Below, piece by piece: positions 17,504-27,174 of a stretch of 64,000 nucleotides of DNA. The stretch is taken from positions 186,001 through 250,000 of the forward strand of contig JAHYZV010000001.1 of NCBI GenBank assembly GCA_019424245.1, in the 5' to 3' direction. Under the pieces are notes generated by a model, which searched no databases, had not been told where the DNA came from, and saw nothing but the letters and a program-made list of their open reading frames with translations. Each line of letters begins with the position of its first letter. Within the stretch, counting starts at the first letter, position 1. The DNA comes from Clostridiales bacterium (GTDB lineage Bacteria; Bacillota; Clostridia; Lachnospirales; Lachnospiraceae). The position numbers were made by a program, and so were the translations under genes.

Positions 17504-17848
17504 TTAAAATTCTTCAAGAATCTCATTGGATAACTTCTTGATTTCATGAATATCAGATATATCCTGACTTTCCATGTAATCATCAACTAAAGAATCAATC
17601 TTAGATACCTTGTCCTTGGTTTCAAGGAACTTCTGTATAAGATGAAGCTTAGCCTCATATCCATCAAGTGTCTTCGTAACTCTCTTAATCAGATCATGTA
17701 CTCCCTGCCTTGATATACCATATTCATCGGCAATCTCGCTGAGAGATAAATCATTGTAGATAGCATCTTCATATATCTTCTTCTGGTGGTCGTTAAGTAA
17801 CTCTCCATAAAAATCATATAAAAGATTCTGTTCAACAATTCTTTCCAT
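17504..17848 (-). CDS. ylxM: YlxM family DNA-binding protein, SRP operon
   Basis: A small helix-turn-helix protein (sigma-70 region-4-like) encoded before ffh in most Firmicutes; streptococcal YlxM is reported to associate with the signal recognition particle. The HTH is LSLSEIADEYGISRQGVHDL followed by IKRVTKTLDGYE. ATG 17848 gives MERIVEQNLLYDFYGELL, the usual family start, and 114 residues; the longer frame to 17935 adds a hydrophobic leader of no known relevance and overlaps the upstream terminator. Confidence 0.92.
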   Translation of the reverse strand: MERIVEQNLLYDFYGELLNDHQKKIYEDAIYNDLSLSEIADEYGISRQGVHDLIKRVTKTLDGYEAKLHLIQKFLETKDKVSKIDSLVDDYMESQDISDIHEIKKLSNEILEEF

Positions 17849-17921
17849 AATACCTGCCACAAACTTAAATATTACATAAGCCATGATTGACTCATAAACC
17901 TTGAGTATAATATCAGATATC

Positions 17922-17956
17922 AAAAAAAGTGTCAAGCATTTTTACTTGACACTTTT
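17922..17956 (-). terminator. Rho-independent terminator after the AI-2E permease gene
   Basis: Perfect 12-bp stem (AAAAGTGTCAAG with its complement), eight-base loop and a run of seven T in the minus-strand transcript. It ends the transcript that includes ilvA and the permease gene and separates it from ylxM-ffh. Confidence 0.9.
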
Positions 17957-17971
17957 AAAAAATTTATTAAA

Positions 17972-19222
17972 TCAGCTTTCAAGCTTCTTTTCACGCTCAT
18001 TAGGAGGATATTCCATTTCATATTCTTCGCTTAAATTCTCCATTCCGTTAATCTGTAGTCTCTTAAACACCCATTTCTTAATAAGATGATATATAACTGC
18101 AAATATAGGAACACCTAAAAGCATCCCTGCAAATCCCCATATATCACCAAAGAGGAGTATTGCAAACAATACCCAGAAACTTGAGATTCCTGTAGTATTA
18201 CCAAGAATTTTAGGCCCGATAATATTACCGTCAATCTGCTGTAATATAAAATTAAATATTACAAAGAACAGGCACTGTGCAGGATTGACAATAAGACATA
18301 ATAAAGCTCCAATAAACCATGCTATGTACCAGCCAAAGAAAGGAATAACATTAAATATTCCAACAATGAATGCAATAAGAATCTCACTCATCATCTCTTT
18401 GCCAGGATTACATATTGTAAATATCTTAAGTGATATAAAACATATAAGTGCTATTACAAGAGCATCAAGGATTTTGCCATTAACAAAGCCGCTGAACACC
18501 TTATCAGTATACTTAATCTCTTCCATAACGCTGGCAGCACGTTCTTTCTTGAATATACTATAGACAACCATCTCTCCCTGCTTTGCAAGCTTTTTTCTTG
18601 CTGTAAGAAGATACGCTGCAACAATGAATCCGATAAGAACATTAAAAAGTACAACAATGATATTAACTACACCGGTTGAAACACCGGAAGCAATTCCCTG
18701 TGCATATCCAAGAAACTCGTTACCAAGCCAGTCGTTAATAAATGTATATGTTTTATCGATAATATTCTCTGAATATTTCATAAGAGTTTCATTTTCGTTA
18801 AGAAACTTCTGTACAAAATCAATAACTTTATTGACATTATCAGGAATAATCTGAATAAGACGTACAACACTATTTACAAGATTAGGAATAATAACAATAA
18901 TCATAAAATATATGAACAGAATTGCTATAAGAAGCCCTGTAAACACACTAAGATTATTGGACAGGCTTTTCTTTTTCTTCTCATTCTTAATAAACTTAAA
19001 TACCTTATTATATATATTATCGAAGAAATTACATATTGGACATATTACATATGCTAATACCCCGCCAATTATAAAAGGCATAAGAGTTTTGCATATATGT
19101 GAAAATGCTTTGTGGATAGCATCAATTCTGAACAATGCAAAAAAAAGCAATAGGGACAGCGCAGCTGCCCCAAATAATGCCATTGTAACTCCTGCATATC
19201 TTTTGAAAGAATATTTCTTCAT
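17972..19222 (-). CDS. AI-2E family transporter (YtvI/PerM-like)
   Basis: A 416-residue membrane protein with the AI-2E/UPF0118 layout: two N-terminal membrane segments, a soluble linker (about 100-200) and a C-terminal bundle with VGIFNVIPFFGWYIAWFIGA and NIIGPKILGNTTGISSFWVL. Members move quorum-sensing autoinducer 2, sodium/protons or other solutes. The substrate here is unknown; no luxS gene is in the window. The N-terminus (KKYSFKRY) and the tail are basic or charged and probably cytoplasmic. GAGGG precedes ATG 19222. It lies 23 bases after ilvA, so they are probably co-transcribed. Confidence 0.88.
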   Translation of the reverse strand: MKKYSFKRYAGVTMALFGAAALSLLLFFALFRIDAIHKAFSHICKTLMPFIIGGVLAYVICPICNFFDNIYNKVFKFIKNEKKKKSLSNNLSVFTGLLIAILFIYFMIIVIIPNLVNSVVRLIQIIPDNVNKVIDFVQKFLNENETLMKYSENIIDKTYTFINDWLGNEFLGYAQGIASGVSTGVVNIIVVLFNVLIGFIVAAYLLTARKKLAKQGEMVVYSIFKKERAASVMEEIKYTDKVFSGFVNGKILDALVIALICFISLKIFTICNPGKEMMSEILIAFIVGIFNVIPFFGWYIAWFIGALLCLIVNPAQCLFFVIFNFILQQIDGNIIGPKILGNTTGISSFWVLFAILLFGDIWGFAGMLLGVPIFAVIYHLIKKWVFKRLQINGMENLSEEYEMEYPPNEREKKLES

Positions 19223-19245
19223 AGATTTCCCTCTGCAGATAGTGA

Positions 19246-20463
19246 TTAAATGTTTACCTTAACAATTCTAGGTCTTAAACCTGCTGCTTCAAGCTTGTCA
19301 ACAATCTCATCCTTATGTTCATGTCCGAAAGCTTCAATAGTAATTCTAAGCTCAACAGTTGCTTTTCTGTTAATGCTTACAAACTGGTTATGCTCAAGCT
19401 TGATTACATTACCGTTAGCTTCTGCAATAATAGAAGCTACTCTTACAAGTTCACCTGGCTTATCTGGAAGAAGTACAGAAACAGTGAAGATTCTGCTTCT
19501 CTGTACAAGTCCCTGCTGAACAACAGATGACATTGTAATAACATCCATATTACCACCAGAAAGAATTGAAACAATCTTCTTATCCTTAACATCAAGCTGC
19601 TTTAATGCTGCAACTGTAAGAAGACCTGAATTCTCAACAATCATCTTATGATTCTCTACCATATCAAGGAATGCAACTATTAAATCTTCATCAGGAACTG
19701 TAATAATATCATCAAGATTCTTCTGAAGGTATGGGAATAACTTGCTTCCTGGAGTCTTAACAGCTGTACCGTCTGCAATTGTACTTACAGTAGGAAGAGT
19801 AACAACCTTTCCAGCCTTAAGAGATTCCTGAAGACAGTTAGCACCGGCAGGCTCAACACCAATAACCTTGATATTAGGATTAAGGAGTTTTGCAAGTGTA
19901 GATACACCTGTTGCAAGTCCGCCACCACCAATAGGAACAAGAATATAATCAACAGTTGGAAGCTCTTTAATAATCTCCATTGCGATAGAACCCTGACCTG
20001 TTGCAACATCTAAATCATCAAATGGGTGAACAAATGTAAGTCCTTTCTCCTTGGCAAGCTTCATTGCATATTCGCATGCTTCATCATAAACATTACCGTA
20101 AAGAATAACCTCTGCACCGTATCCCTTAGTTCTGTTTACCTTGATAAGTGGTGTTGTTGTAGGCATAACTACTGTTGCCTTAACCCCATATTTCTTAGCT
20201 GCAAATGCAACACCCTGTGCATGATTTCCAGCAGAAGCTGTAATAAGTCCCTTCTGTCTTGCTTCCTCTGACATCGTACTAATCTTGTAATATGCACCTC
20301 TTACCTTATAAGCACCTGTGTACTGCATATTCTCTGGCTTAAGGTATACTCTGTTACCAGTCTGGCTGCTGAAATACTCACTATATACCAGATTAGTAGG
20401 AAGTGTTGCTTCCTTAACCTTCTCGGCAGCTTCCTCGAAACTTTTCAATGATAATTCTTCCAT
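19246..20463 (-). CDS. ilvA: Threonine ammonia-lyase with C-terminal ACT domain
   Basis: A PLP enzyme deaminating L-threonine to 2-oxobutyrate. The PLP lysine is in YTGAYKVRGAYYKI, the phosphate loop is GGGGLATG (about 185), and TASAGNHAQGVAFAA is the family signature. An ACT domain (about 325-405, VLLPDKPGELVRVASIIAEA) follows, as in the shorter IlvA/TdcB-type clostridial enzymes; it may bind isoleucine or valine. At 405 residues it is intermediate between catabolic TdcB (about 330) and E. coli IlvA (514, two ACT-like domains), so biosynthetic or catabolic use is undecided. No T-box leader is visible in the 34-base gap upstream. Confidence 0.93.
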   Translation of the reverse strand: MEELSLKSFEEAAEKVKEATLPTNLVYSEYFSSQTGNRVYLKPENMQYTGAYKVRGAYYKISTMSEEARQKGLITASAGNHAQGVAFAAKKYGVKATVVMPTTTPLIKVNRTKGYGAEVILYGNVYDEACEYAMKLAKEKGLTFVHPFDDLDVATGQGSIAMEIIKELPTVDYILVPIGGGGLATGVSTLAKLLNPNIKVIGVEPAGANCLQESLKAGKVVTLPTVSTIADGTAVKTPGSKLFPYLQKNLDDIITVPDEDLIVAFLDMVENHKMIVENSGLLTVAALKQLDVKDKKIVSILSGGNMDVITMSSVVQQGLVQRSRIFTVSVLLPDKPGELVRVASIIAEANGNVIKLEHNQFVSINRKATVELRITIEAFGHEHKDEIVDKLEAAGLRPRIVKVNI

Positions 20464-20497
20464 TACACTTAATCTCCCATCTTAATTCATTAACTTA

Positions 20498-21430
20498 TCA
20501 ATCTTCATCAGAGCCGTTATCTACATCGAATAATGCATTAACAAATGTGTCTGAATCAAACTTCTGTAAATCTTCGACTTTCTCACCAACTCCAATATAT
20601 TTAACAGGAATACCAAATTCTGCCTGTATAGCAACGGCAATTCCCCCTTTGGCAGTTCCATCCATCTTAGTAAGAATAATACCTGTGATATTAGTTACAT
20701 CATTAAACTCTCTAAGCTGAGAAAGGGCGTTCTGACCAGTTGTTGCGTCAAGAACGATAAGATTTTCCCTGTATGCATCAGAATACTCTCTTTCTATAAC
20801 TCTGTCAATCTTACGAAGCTCTTCCATAAGATTCTTCTTATTCTGAAGACGTCCAGCTGTATCACATAAAAGAACATCTGCCTTTCTTGCTTTACATGCA
20901 GCGATTGAATCATATATAACGGCAGCTGGATCAGAACCCTCACTCTGTGCAATAATATCAGCACCAGTTCTGTTAGACCATTCTGTAAGCTGCTCTATAG
21001 CCGCAGCTCTGAAAGTATCGGCTGCAGCCATAATAACCTTCTTGTTCTGTGCTTTAAGAAGACCGGCAAGCTTGCCTACAGATGTAGTTTTTCCTACACC
21101 ATTAACGCCGATAAGCATAACAATGGATTGGCGGTTTTCAAATTCATATGCATTCTCGCCGAGATTCATCTTTTCCTTAATACTGTCAATAAGAAGCTGC
21201 TTGCAGTCAGCAGGATTCTTAATCTTATTCTCTTTAACCTTATTCTTAAGGTCGTCAAGAATCTCTTCAGTTGCAACAACACCTATATCACCCATAATAA
21301 GGGTTTCTTCAAGCTCATCATAGAAATCGTCATCAATTGACGAAAATCCTGAGAAAACAGAATCAATTCCGGAAACAATATTATCTCTGGTCTTGGTTAA
21401 ACCTTCTTTTAATTTACTAAAAAATCCCAT
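20498..21430 (-). CDS. ftsY: Signal recognition particle receptor FtsY
   Basis: Receptor GTPase that docks Ffh-ribosome complexes at the membrane. The G domain has IGVNGVGKTTSVGKLA (about 107-122), DTAGRLQNKKNLMEEL, TKMDGTAKGG and GVGEKVEDLQKFD. At 310 residues it lacks the long acidic A domain of E. coli, as in most Firmicutes. It lies two bases after the smc stop, with GGAG five bases before ATG 21430, so smc and ftsY are co-translated. rnc-smc-ftsY is a conserved cluster. Confidence 0.98.
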   Translation of the reverse strand: MGFFSKLKEGLTKTRDNIVSGIDSVFSGFSSIDDDFYDELEETLIMGDIGVVATEEILDDLKNKVKENKIKNPADCKQLLIDSIKEKMNLGENAYEFENRQSIVMLIGVNGVGKTTSVGKLAGLLKAQNKKVIMAAADTFRAAAIEQLTEWSNRTGADIIAQSEGSDPAAVIYDSIAACKARKADVLLCDTAGRLQNKKNLMEELRKIDRVIEREYSDAYRENLIVLDATTGQNALSQLREFNDVTNITGIILTKMDGTAKGGIAVAIQAEFGIPVKYIGVGEKVEDLQKFDSDTFVNALFDVDNGSDED

Positions 21431-21432
21431 AT

Positions 21433-24400
21433 TTACTCCTTCTTCTTGTCAAGGTCATTAGCTATAAGATCTACTGAAACAAGTGCAGATACACCCTTTT
21501 CCTGCATAGTTATACCATACAGTCTGTCAGCTGCAGCCATTGTTCCTCGTCTGTGAGTGATAACAATAAACTGTGTATGCTTTGTAAGCTTGTGAAGATA
21601 ATTAGCATATCTTCCTACATTAGAATCATCAAGTGCGGCCTCAATTTCATCAAGCAGACAGAATGGTGAAGGTTTAAGGTTCTGGATTGCAAAAAGAAGT
21701 GCGATTGCAGTAAGTGCCTTTTCACCACCGGATAACTGCATCATGTTCTGAAGCTTCTTTCCTGGCGGCTGTGAAATAATAACAATTCCTGCCTCAAGGA
21801 TATCTTCACCTTCAACAAGCTCTATTGTGCCTCGTCCACCACCGAACAATTCCTTGAATACCTTATCGAATTCAACCTTAATTTCCTCAAACTTCTCTTT
21901 AAACTGAATTCTCATACCATTATCAAGCTCATCAATAACCAGTACAAGAGCCTCTTCAGCCTTAATCATATCATCATGCTGTGTCTTTAAGAAGTTGTAT
22001 CGTTCGCTTACTTCCTTATATTCTTCAATTGCATTGACATTAACGACACCAAGCTTTTTAATATTGGCTTTGAGAATATTAATCTGCTTCTTAATATCAG
22101 ATATATCAGTAAGCTCTTCACTTCTTAATTCAGCAGCATAGCTGTATGTAAGCTCATATTCATTCCACATGTAATCTACTATAGAGTCATTCTCTTCCTC
22201 TAACTTTTCCTGCTGGTTATGCAGACGCATGCTTTCTTTTTCAAGAAGAACAATCTGTTCATTAATCTTTTCACGTTTATCAAAGAATGTCTTATGGCTT
22301 GCATTAATAATATCTCTATCCTTGCGGAGAGCTGTAATCTTAGTATTGCAGTCTTCTATCTGATTCTTAGCTTTATGAATATCACTTCTTAACTTTTCAA
22401 TCTGTGCATTCTTATCTACAACTTCTGATGATATAGATTCTTTTCTCTGTCTTATATCAGCTTCTTCTAAGACAAGAGCCTCGATTTCAGTATTAATTCT
22501 TGTGATATTTTCCTGAATAAATGCTGTTTTCTGCTCTACCGAACTGAATCTTATCTTAAGATTCTCAATATCGTCATTAGCCTTATCAAGTTCAGCCTTC
22601 TTAACTTCAAGCTGTTTGTTAAGATTCTCAATTTCTTTTCTTGAGCTTTCATTCTGTATCTCAAGCGCACTAAGACTGCCGCTTACCTGATTCTTATTAG
22701 CATCAATCTCTTTAATCTGTCTGTCAATTTCAGTAGTCTCAGCTTTATCTTTATCATATACAATCTTAATCTCAGATAATTTCTGTTTCGCCTGGTTAAG
22801 ATTCATCTGTTCTGTATTAACAGCTAAAGATGCCTCTCTGTTAGCCTTATTATCTGCATCAATAAGTTCTCTTACAGATGCAATCTTAGCTCTGTTATCT
22901 GCAATCTTTGCTTTAAGTTCAGTTGATGATTTGCTGAGTTCTGATACAGATTTTTTAAGTTCTTCAATCTCTCTTCTCCTGCCAAGAAGATTGCTAGAAT
23001 TCTTAAATGCACCACCTGTCATTGAACCGCCCGGATTGAGCTGTTCACCCTCAAGGGTTACAATCCTTAAGCTATACTTGTATTTCTTGGCAATAAGGAG
23101 CGCATTATCAATATTATCAACGACAAGAATCCTTCCAAGAAGATACTTGGCTAAGTTCTCATATTCAAAAGAAACTCTTACAAGATTGCTTGCAATTCCT
23201 ATAACACCATTTTCCTTAATACAAGGCTCTTTTTCAAGAGTATTTCTTCCTGATATTGCATTGAGTGGTAAAAATGTAGCTCGTCCAAGCTTATTCTGCT
23301 TAAGATATGTAATCAGCTCCTTAGCAGTAGATTCCTTATCAGTAACAATATTCTGTATTGTTCCGCCTAATGCTGTCTCAATAGCTGTTTCATACTTTCT
23401 TTCAACCTTTACAATATCTGCAATAACACCAAGAATTCCAGGATTGCTGTCCTTTAATTCCATAATCTTACGGATACTGTTGCCATAACCGTCATATCTT
23501 TCAGTAATGTTAACGAGAGATTCAAGTCTTGATTTTTCTCTGTGATAATTCTGTACAATCTTATCATGCTGTGCATTAAGGTCAGCATTTTCATTCTTAA
23601 TAGCCGTAACTTTATCATTATTGGCTGCAATTCTTTCTGCTATTTCCAAAGCATTTTTCTGTGCAGCTTCTAATCTTACACTGATATCATTAATCTTAAC
23701 ATTCTGTTCAGCTTCATCACTCTTGTCTTTAATAAGACGGCTGTTAAGCTCAGCTTTTCTTATGTTGAGCTGTTCAAGCATAGTTGTGAACTTCTGGTTT
23801 TCAGCATTAATAGATGACTTGGCATTAAGTCTGTCGTAGATATCATTCTGACGGCTCTCAATCTGATCTGAAACTCCATCAATATCCTGCTTTATAACAT
23901 CAGCAGCATCCTGTTTAGCCTTAAGATTATTCTCGAACTCTTCTACAGAAGTTGAAAGCTCTTCAAGCTGTTTCGCAAAATCATCCACATTTGTCTGCTT
24001 TGCAGCTTTATCTTTATCAATAGCTGCAATTCTGTCACTGTAATGCTTTTCATTATCAGTGAATCTGTTAATCTGCTCTGTGATAACATTAATCTCACCG
24101 TTAAGTCTCTGGCTTTCAAGCTCAGTGTTTGATAAAAGTGAATTAACATTCTCAATGTCAGAATTAACCTTAGATAACTGTTCCTCTGCCTCTTCATATT
24201 CAGCCTTGGTACTCTCATACTCAGCTCTTGAATTAGCAAGGTCGTTATCAGCAATGCCAATCTTTCCTGTCAGTTCTTCAAGATCTTTGCTTATCCTGTC
24301 TGATTCCAAAAGAAATGCATTAACATCATATTTCTTTAAATCAGCTTTATAGTCAAGATATTCCTTGGCCTTTTCAGACTGGACCTGTAATGGTCCGACC

Positions 24401-25002
24401 TGTTTTTCAAGCTCTGATAAAATATCATTAACACGGACAAGATTAGCCCGCTCATTTTCAAGTTTCTTGATTGCAGTAGCTTTTCTTCTCTTGAACTTAA
24501 CAATTCCAGCGGCTTCATCAAAAAGCTCTCGCCTTTCATCAGGCTTTCCAGAAAGAATCTTATCAATCTGTCCCTGTCCGATAATAGAATATCCTTCCTT
24601 ACCAATACCGGTATCATAAAACATTTCTGTTACATCTTTTAATCGGCATGAGTTACCATTGATAAGATATTCACTCTCACCTGAACGGTATACTCTTCTT
24701 GATACTGTAACTTCATCGTAATCAACCGGAAGTGCATGGTCGCTGTTATCAAGTGTTATAGATACAAATGCGAAACCAACCGGCTTTCTGTTCTCAGTTC
24801 CTGCAAATATAACGTCTTCCATCTTAGAACCACGAAGCTGCTTGGCACTCTGTTCGCCTAAAACCCAGCGCACAGCATCTGCGACATTACTTTTACCTGA
24901 ACCATTAGGCCCTACAATACCTGTAATACCATTATGAAAATCAAATACTATCTTATTAGCAAATGACTTAAATCCCTGTACTTCTATACTTTTTAAATAC
25001 AT
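21433..25002 (-). CDS. smc: Chromosome segregation/condensation protein SMC
   Basis: 1189-residue ATPase of the SMC-ScpAB complex that compacts and separates chromosomes. The N-terminal head has Walker A GPNGSGKSNVADAVRW (about 32-47) and a Q-loop. Long coiled coils (about 170-500 and 680-1010) flank the hinge (about 500-650, with LGVIADIVKVERKYETAIE). The C-terminal head has the signature QLSGGEKALTAIALLFA and Walker B PFCLLDEIEAALDD. GAGGGG precedes ATG 25002. No scpA or scpB is in the window. Confidence 0.98.
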   Translation of the reverse strand: MYLKSIEVQGFKSFANKIVFDFHNGITGIVGPNGSGKSNVADAVRWVLGEQSAKQLRGSKMEDVIFAGTENRKPVGFAFVSITLDNSDHALPVDYDEVTVSRRVYRSGESEYLINGNSCRLKDVTEMFYDTGIGKEGYSIIGQGQIDKILSGKPDERRELFDEAAGIVKFKRRKATAIKKLENERANLVRVNDILSELEKQVGPLQVQSEKAKEYLDYKADLKKYDVNAFLLESDRISKDLEELTGKIGIADNDLANSRAEYESTKAEYEEAEEQLSKVNSDIENVNSLLSNTELESQRLNGEINVITEQINRFTDNEKHYSDRIAAIDKDKAAKQTNVDDFAKQLEELSTSVEEFENNLKAKQDAADVIKQDIDGVSDQIESRQNDIYDRLNAKSSINAENQKFTTMLEQLNIRKAELNSRLIKDKSDEAEQNVKINDISVRLEAAQKNALEIAERIAANNDKVTAIKNENADLNAQHDKIVQNYHREKSRLESLVNITERYDGYGNSIRKIMELKDSNPGILGVIADIVKVERKYETAIETALGGTIQNIVTDKESTAKELITYLKQNKLGRATFLPLNAISGRNTLEKEPCIKENGVIGIASNLVRVSFEYENLAKYLLGRILVVDNIDNALLIAKKYKYSLRIVTLEGEQLNPGGSMTGGAFKNSSNLLGRRREIEELKKSVSELSKSSTELKAKIADNRAKIASVRELIDADNKANREASLAVNTEQMNLNQAKQKLSEIKIVYDKDKAETTEIDRQIKEIDANKNQVSGSLSALEIQNESSRKEIENLNKQLEVKKAELDKANDDIENLKIRFSSVEQKTAFIQENITRINTEIEALVLEEADIRQRKESISSEVVDKNAQIEKLRSDIHKAKNQIEDCNTKITALRKDRDIINASHKTFFDKREKINEQIVLLEKESMRLHNQQEKLEEENDSIVDYMWNEYELTYSYAAELRSEELTDISDIKKQINILKANIKKLGVVNVNAIEEYKEVSERYNFLKTQHDDMIKAEEALVLVIDELDNGMRIQFKEKFEEIKVEFDKVFKELFGGGRGTIELVEGEDILEAGIVIISQPPGKKLQNMMQLSGGEKALTAIALLFAIQNLKPSPFCLLDEIEAALDDSNVGRYANYLHKLTKHTQFIVITHRRGTMAAADRLYGITMQEKGVSALVSVDLIANDLDKKKE

Positions 25003-25015
25003 AACCCCTCACTTA

Positions 25016-25729
25016 TTATTTCTTATCAGAGTTGATATCGTAGCCTTTATTCTTAAGCTCGATAAGTGCAGCATATGCTGCATTCTGAGATGCTGATTTC
25101 TTAGTGTGGCCTGTTCCTTTAATATTAAAAAGCCCGTCAACTACAGCAGCTACAACGAATTGTTTGTTATGTTCAGGACCTTCTTCACCGATGAATTCAT
25201 AATCAACTTCTTTTCCAAGTCCCTGAATAACTTCCTGTAATATAGTCTTGCTATCAAAAAAGAGTTTCTTATTGTCAAGGTCATTAAGAATGAACTTATT
25301 AACAAATTCTTTTGCATTAGCAAAACCACCATCAAGATAGATGGCTCCTATAACAGCTTCACAGGCATCTGATACGATAGAATCCCTGCTTCTTCCTCCG
25401 GTGAGCTCTTCTCCTTTACCGAGTCTTATAAATGTATCAAGCTTTATAGCTCTTGCACATAAAGCAAGTGTAGGCTCACAAACAATGCTGGCACGAAGTC
25501 TTGTCATCTTTCCTTCAGCCATCTCAGAGTGATTCTTATATATATAATCACTTGATGAAAGTTCAAGAACAGCATCACCTAAAAATTCCATTCTTTCATT
25601 ATCACAGCAATTTCCTTTTTTCTGCTCATTGGCATAAGAACTGTGAGTAAGAGCAACTTCCAGCAGACTTATATCTTTGAAATCATAACCAATAGTCTGC
25701 ATAAACACAGATAAATTTTTATTATGCAT
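25016..25729 (-). CDS. rnc: Ribonuclease III
   Basis: Double-stranded-RNA endonuclease that processes rRNA precursors and some mRNAs. The catalytic signature is ERMEFLGDAVLELSSSDYI, with further acidic residues in DACEAVIGAIYLDGG. A C-terminal dsRNA-binding domain (about 160-237) ends GTGHTKKSASQNAAYAALIE. ATG 25729 is chosen: AAAGG lies before it, and it gives 237 residues and the usual FMQTIGYDF region. The longer frame to 25819 would read through a hairpin and has no ribosome-binding site. Just upstream is a 19-bp hairpin (see findings). Confidence 0.96.
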   Translation of the reverse strand: MHNKNLSVFMQTIGYDFKDISLLEVALTHSSYANEQKKGNCCDNERMEFLGDAVLELSSSDYIYKNHSEMAEGKMTRLRASIVCEPTLALCARAIKLDTFIRLGKGEELTGGRSRDSIVSDACEAVIGAIYLDGGFANAKEFVNKFILNDLDNKKLFFDSKTILQEVIQGLGKEVDYEFIGEEGPEHNKQFVVAAVVDGLFNIKGTGHTKKSASQNAAYAALIELKNKGYDINSDKK

Positions 25730-25758
25730 AATACACCTTTCTGCGAACTTTTGAAAAC

Positions 25759-25807
25759 AAGAGCATAAGGAACAAATTATGCAAGAATATTTGCTCCTTA
25801 TGCTCTT
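25759..25807 (-). terminator. 19-bp hairpin between acpP and rnc
   Basis: In the transcript: AAGAGCATAAGGAGCAAAT, an 11-base loop, then its complement, 19 bp with one G-U pair, followed by GTTTTC. It lies 24 bases after the acpP stop and 30 bases before the rnc start. It may be a terminator with a weak T-run, or an RNase III target. Confidence 0.75.
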
Positions 25808-25831
25808 AGTTTTCATCACAATCTGTATGGT

Positions 25832-26065
25832 TTATTTATTAGTTGCGTTCTGAATCTGAACAACCGCATCATTAACTGTTACAATTGATTCAGCTGCATC
25901 ATCAGGAATCTGGATATCGAATTCATCTTCAATTCCCATGATAATCTGAAATACATCTAATGAATCTGCTCCAAGATCATCAACAAATGTTGTCTCTGGA
26001 GTAATCTTTGATTTATCAATGTTAAGTACATCTGCAATAATATTCTGTAACTTCTCGAATTCCAT
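25832..26065 (-). CDS. acpP: Acyl carrier protein
   Basis: Carries growing fatty acids on a 4'-phosphopantetheine arm attached to the serine of DLGADSLDVFQIIM (about Ser37). A 77-residue acidic protein of normal length with an AAGGA ribosome-binding site. It lies 20 bases after plsX, which uses acyl-ACP as substrate. The usual fabD/fabH/fabG neighbours are absent. Confidence 0.97.
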   Translation of the reverse strand: MEFEKLQNIIADVLNIDKSKITPETTFVDDLGADSLDVFQIIMGIEDEFDIQIPDDAAESIVTVNDAVVQIQNATNK

Positions 26066-26085
26066 AATATCTATCCTTTCAATCT

Positions 26086-27099
26086 TTAATTATGCTGCTC
26101 TGGAATCTGACCGAGCGCCTCAATAATTTTATCATTTATATTCATTTTTGTAAATGTTACACACTGAATTAATGAATTCTTAACCTCTTTAGCTTTGGCA
26201 TTGCCATGAGTCTTTACAACAAGACCGTTAAGACCGATAAGAGGAGCTCCTCCATGTTCTGAAGCATCCATTGACTTGAGCTGTGTCTTTAATGCTTTCT
26301 TAATAAGAAGTGCTCCAATCTTAGTCTTTAAAGATGACATCATAACACCCTTAATCTTGCCAAGTATCATCTTGGCTTCACCTTCGTAAAGCTTTAAGAT
26401 ACAGTTCCCAACAAATGCATCGCATACAATGATGTCTGCATAGCTGTTAGGAATCTCTCTTGCTTCAATACTTCCTATAAAGTTAATGTTAGGACACTCT
26501 TTAAGCATTGGATATGTTTCTTTGACAAGTGAATTTCCCTTTTCTTCCTCAAGTCCGACATTGACAATTGCAACTCTTGGATTCTTAATTCCAACAACAT
26601 TCTCCATGTATATAGAACCCATAACAGCCCACTGTACAAGCATAGTTGCTCTTGCATCTACATTAGCACCACTGTCAACAAGCAGTGAAACACCATCCTT
26701 AGTAGGGATAAGTGCTGCCATTGGTGGTCTGTCAACTCCACGAAGTCTTCCAACGATAGTCTGACCACCAACAAGGATTGCTCCTGAGCTTCCGGCAGAT
26801 ACGAATGCATCAGCTTCTTTATTCTTAACCATATACATTGCTTTAACAAGAGATGACTCTTTCTTTCTTCTTATAGCCATAACAGGAGGTTCACCTGTTT
26901 CAATTACATCATCTGCATTAACAATCTCTATTCTTGATGAATCATACTGCTGTCCATTAAGACATTCTTTAATCTTATCTTCCTTACCTACAAGATATAC
27001 AAAGCAGTCCTTATCAGCAGCAATAGCCTGTACTGCTCCTTTGACAATCTCTGCTGGTGCATTATCTCCACCCATAGCGTCAAGTGCGATTTTTACCAT
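26086..27099 (-). CDS. plsX: Phosphate acyltransferase PlsX
   Basis: Makes acyl-phosphate from acyl-ACP for PlsY (6172-6834), the first committed step of phospholipid synthesis. MVKIALDAMGGDNAPAEIVKG is the diagnostic start. ETGEPPVMAIRRKKESS and FVSAGSSGAILVGG form the substrate cleft, and EHGGAPLIGLNG is conserved near the C-terminus. The 337-residue length is standard. GGAG precedes ATG 27099. It is separated from its common partner rpmF by a lipoprotein gene and a terminator. Confidence 0.97.
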   Translation of the reverse strand: MVKIALDAMGGDNAPAEIVKGAVQAIAADKDCFVYLVGKEDKIKECLNGQQYDSSRIEIVNADDVIETGEPPVMAIRRKKESSLVKAMYMVKNKEADAFVSAGSSGAILVGGQTIVGRLRGVDRPPMAALIPTKDGVSLLVDSGANVDARATMLVQWAVMGSIYMENVVGIKNPRVAIVNVGLEEEKGNSLVKETYPMLKECPNINFIGSIEAREIPNSYADIIVCDAFVGNCILKLYEGEAKMILGKIKGVMMSSLKTKIGALLIKKALKTQLKSMDASEHGGAPLIGLNGLVVKTHGNAKAKEVKNSLIQCVTFTKMNINDKIIEALGQIPEQHN

Positions 27100-27174
27100 A
27101 AATTAAACTCCATTTCATATTAATCATTAAAATACTATTGTAAAATATACTACGAATATCAAATTAACGCAACC

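Noticed and set aside
20464..20497. Possible T-box or amino-acid leader before ilvA
   Set aside because: Only 34 bases lie between ftsY and ilvA, too short for a T-box, and no conserved T-box sequence is present.
22931..23488. 185-codon open frame opposite smc
   Set aside because: It lies wholly inside smc on the other strand, with no ribosome-binding site; smc is certain.
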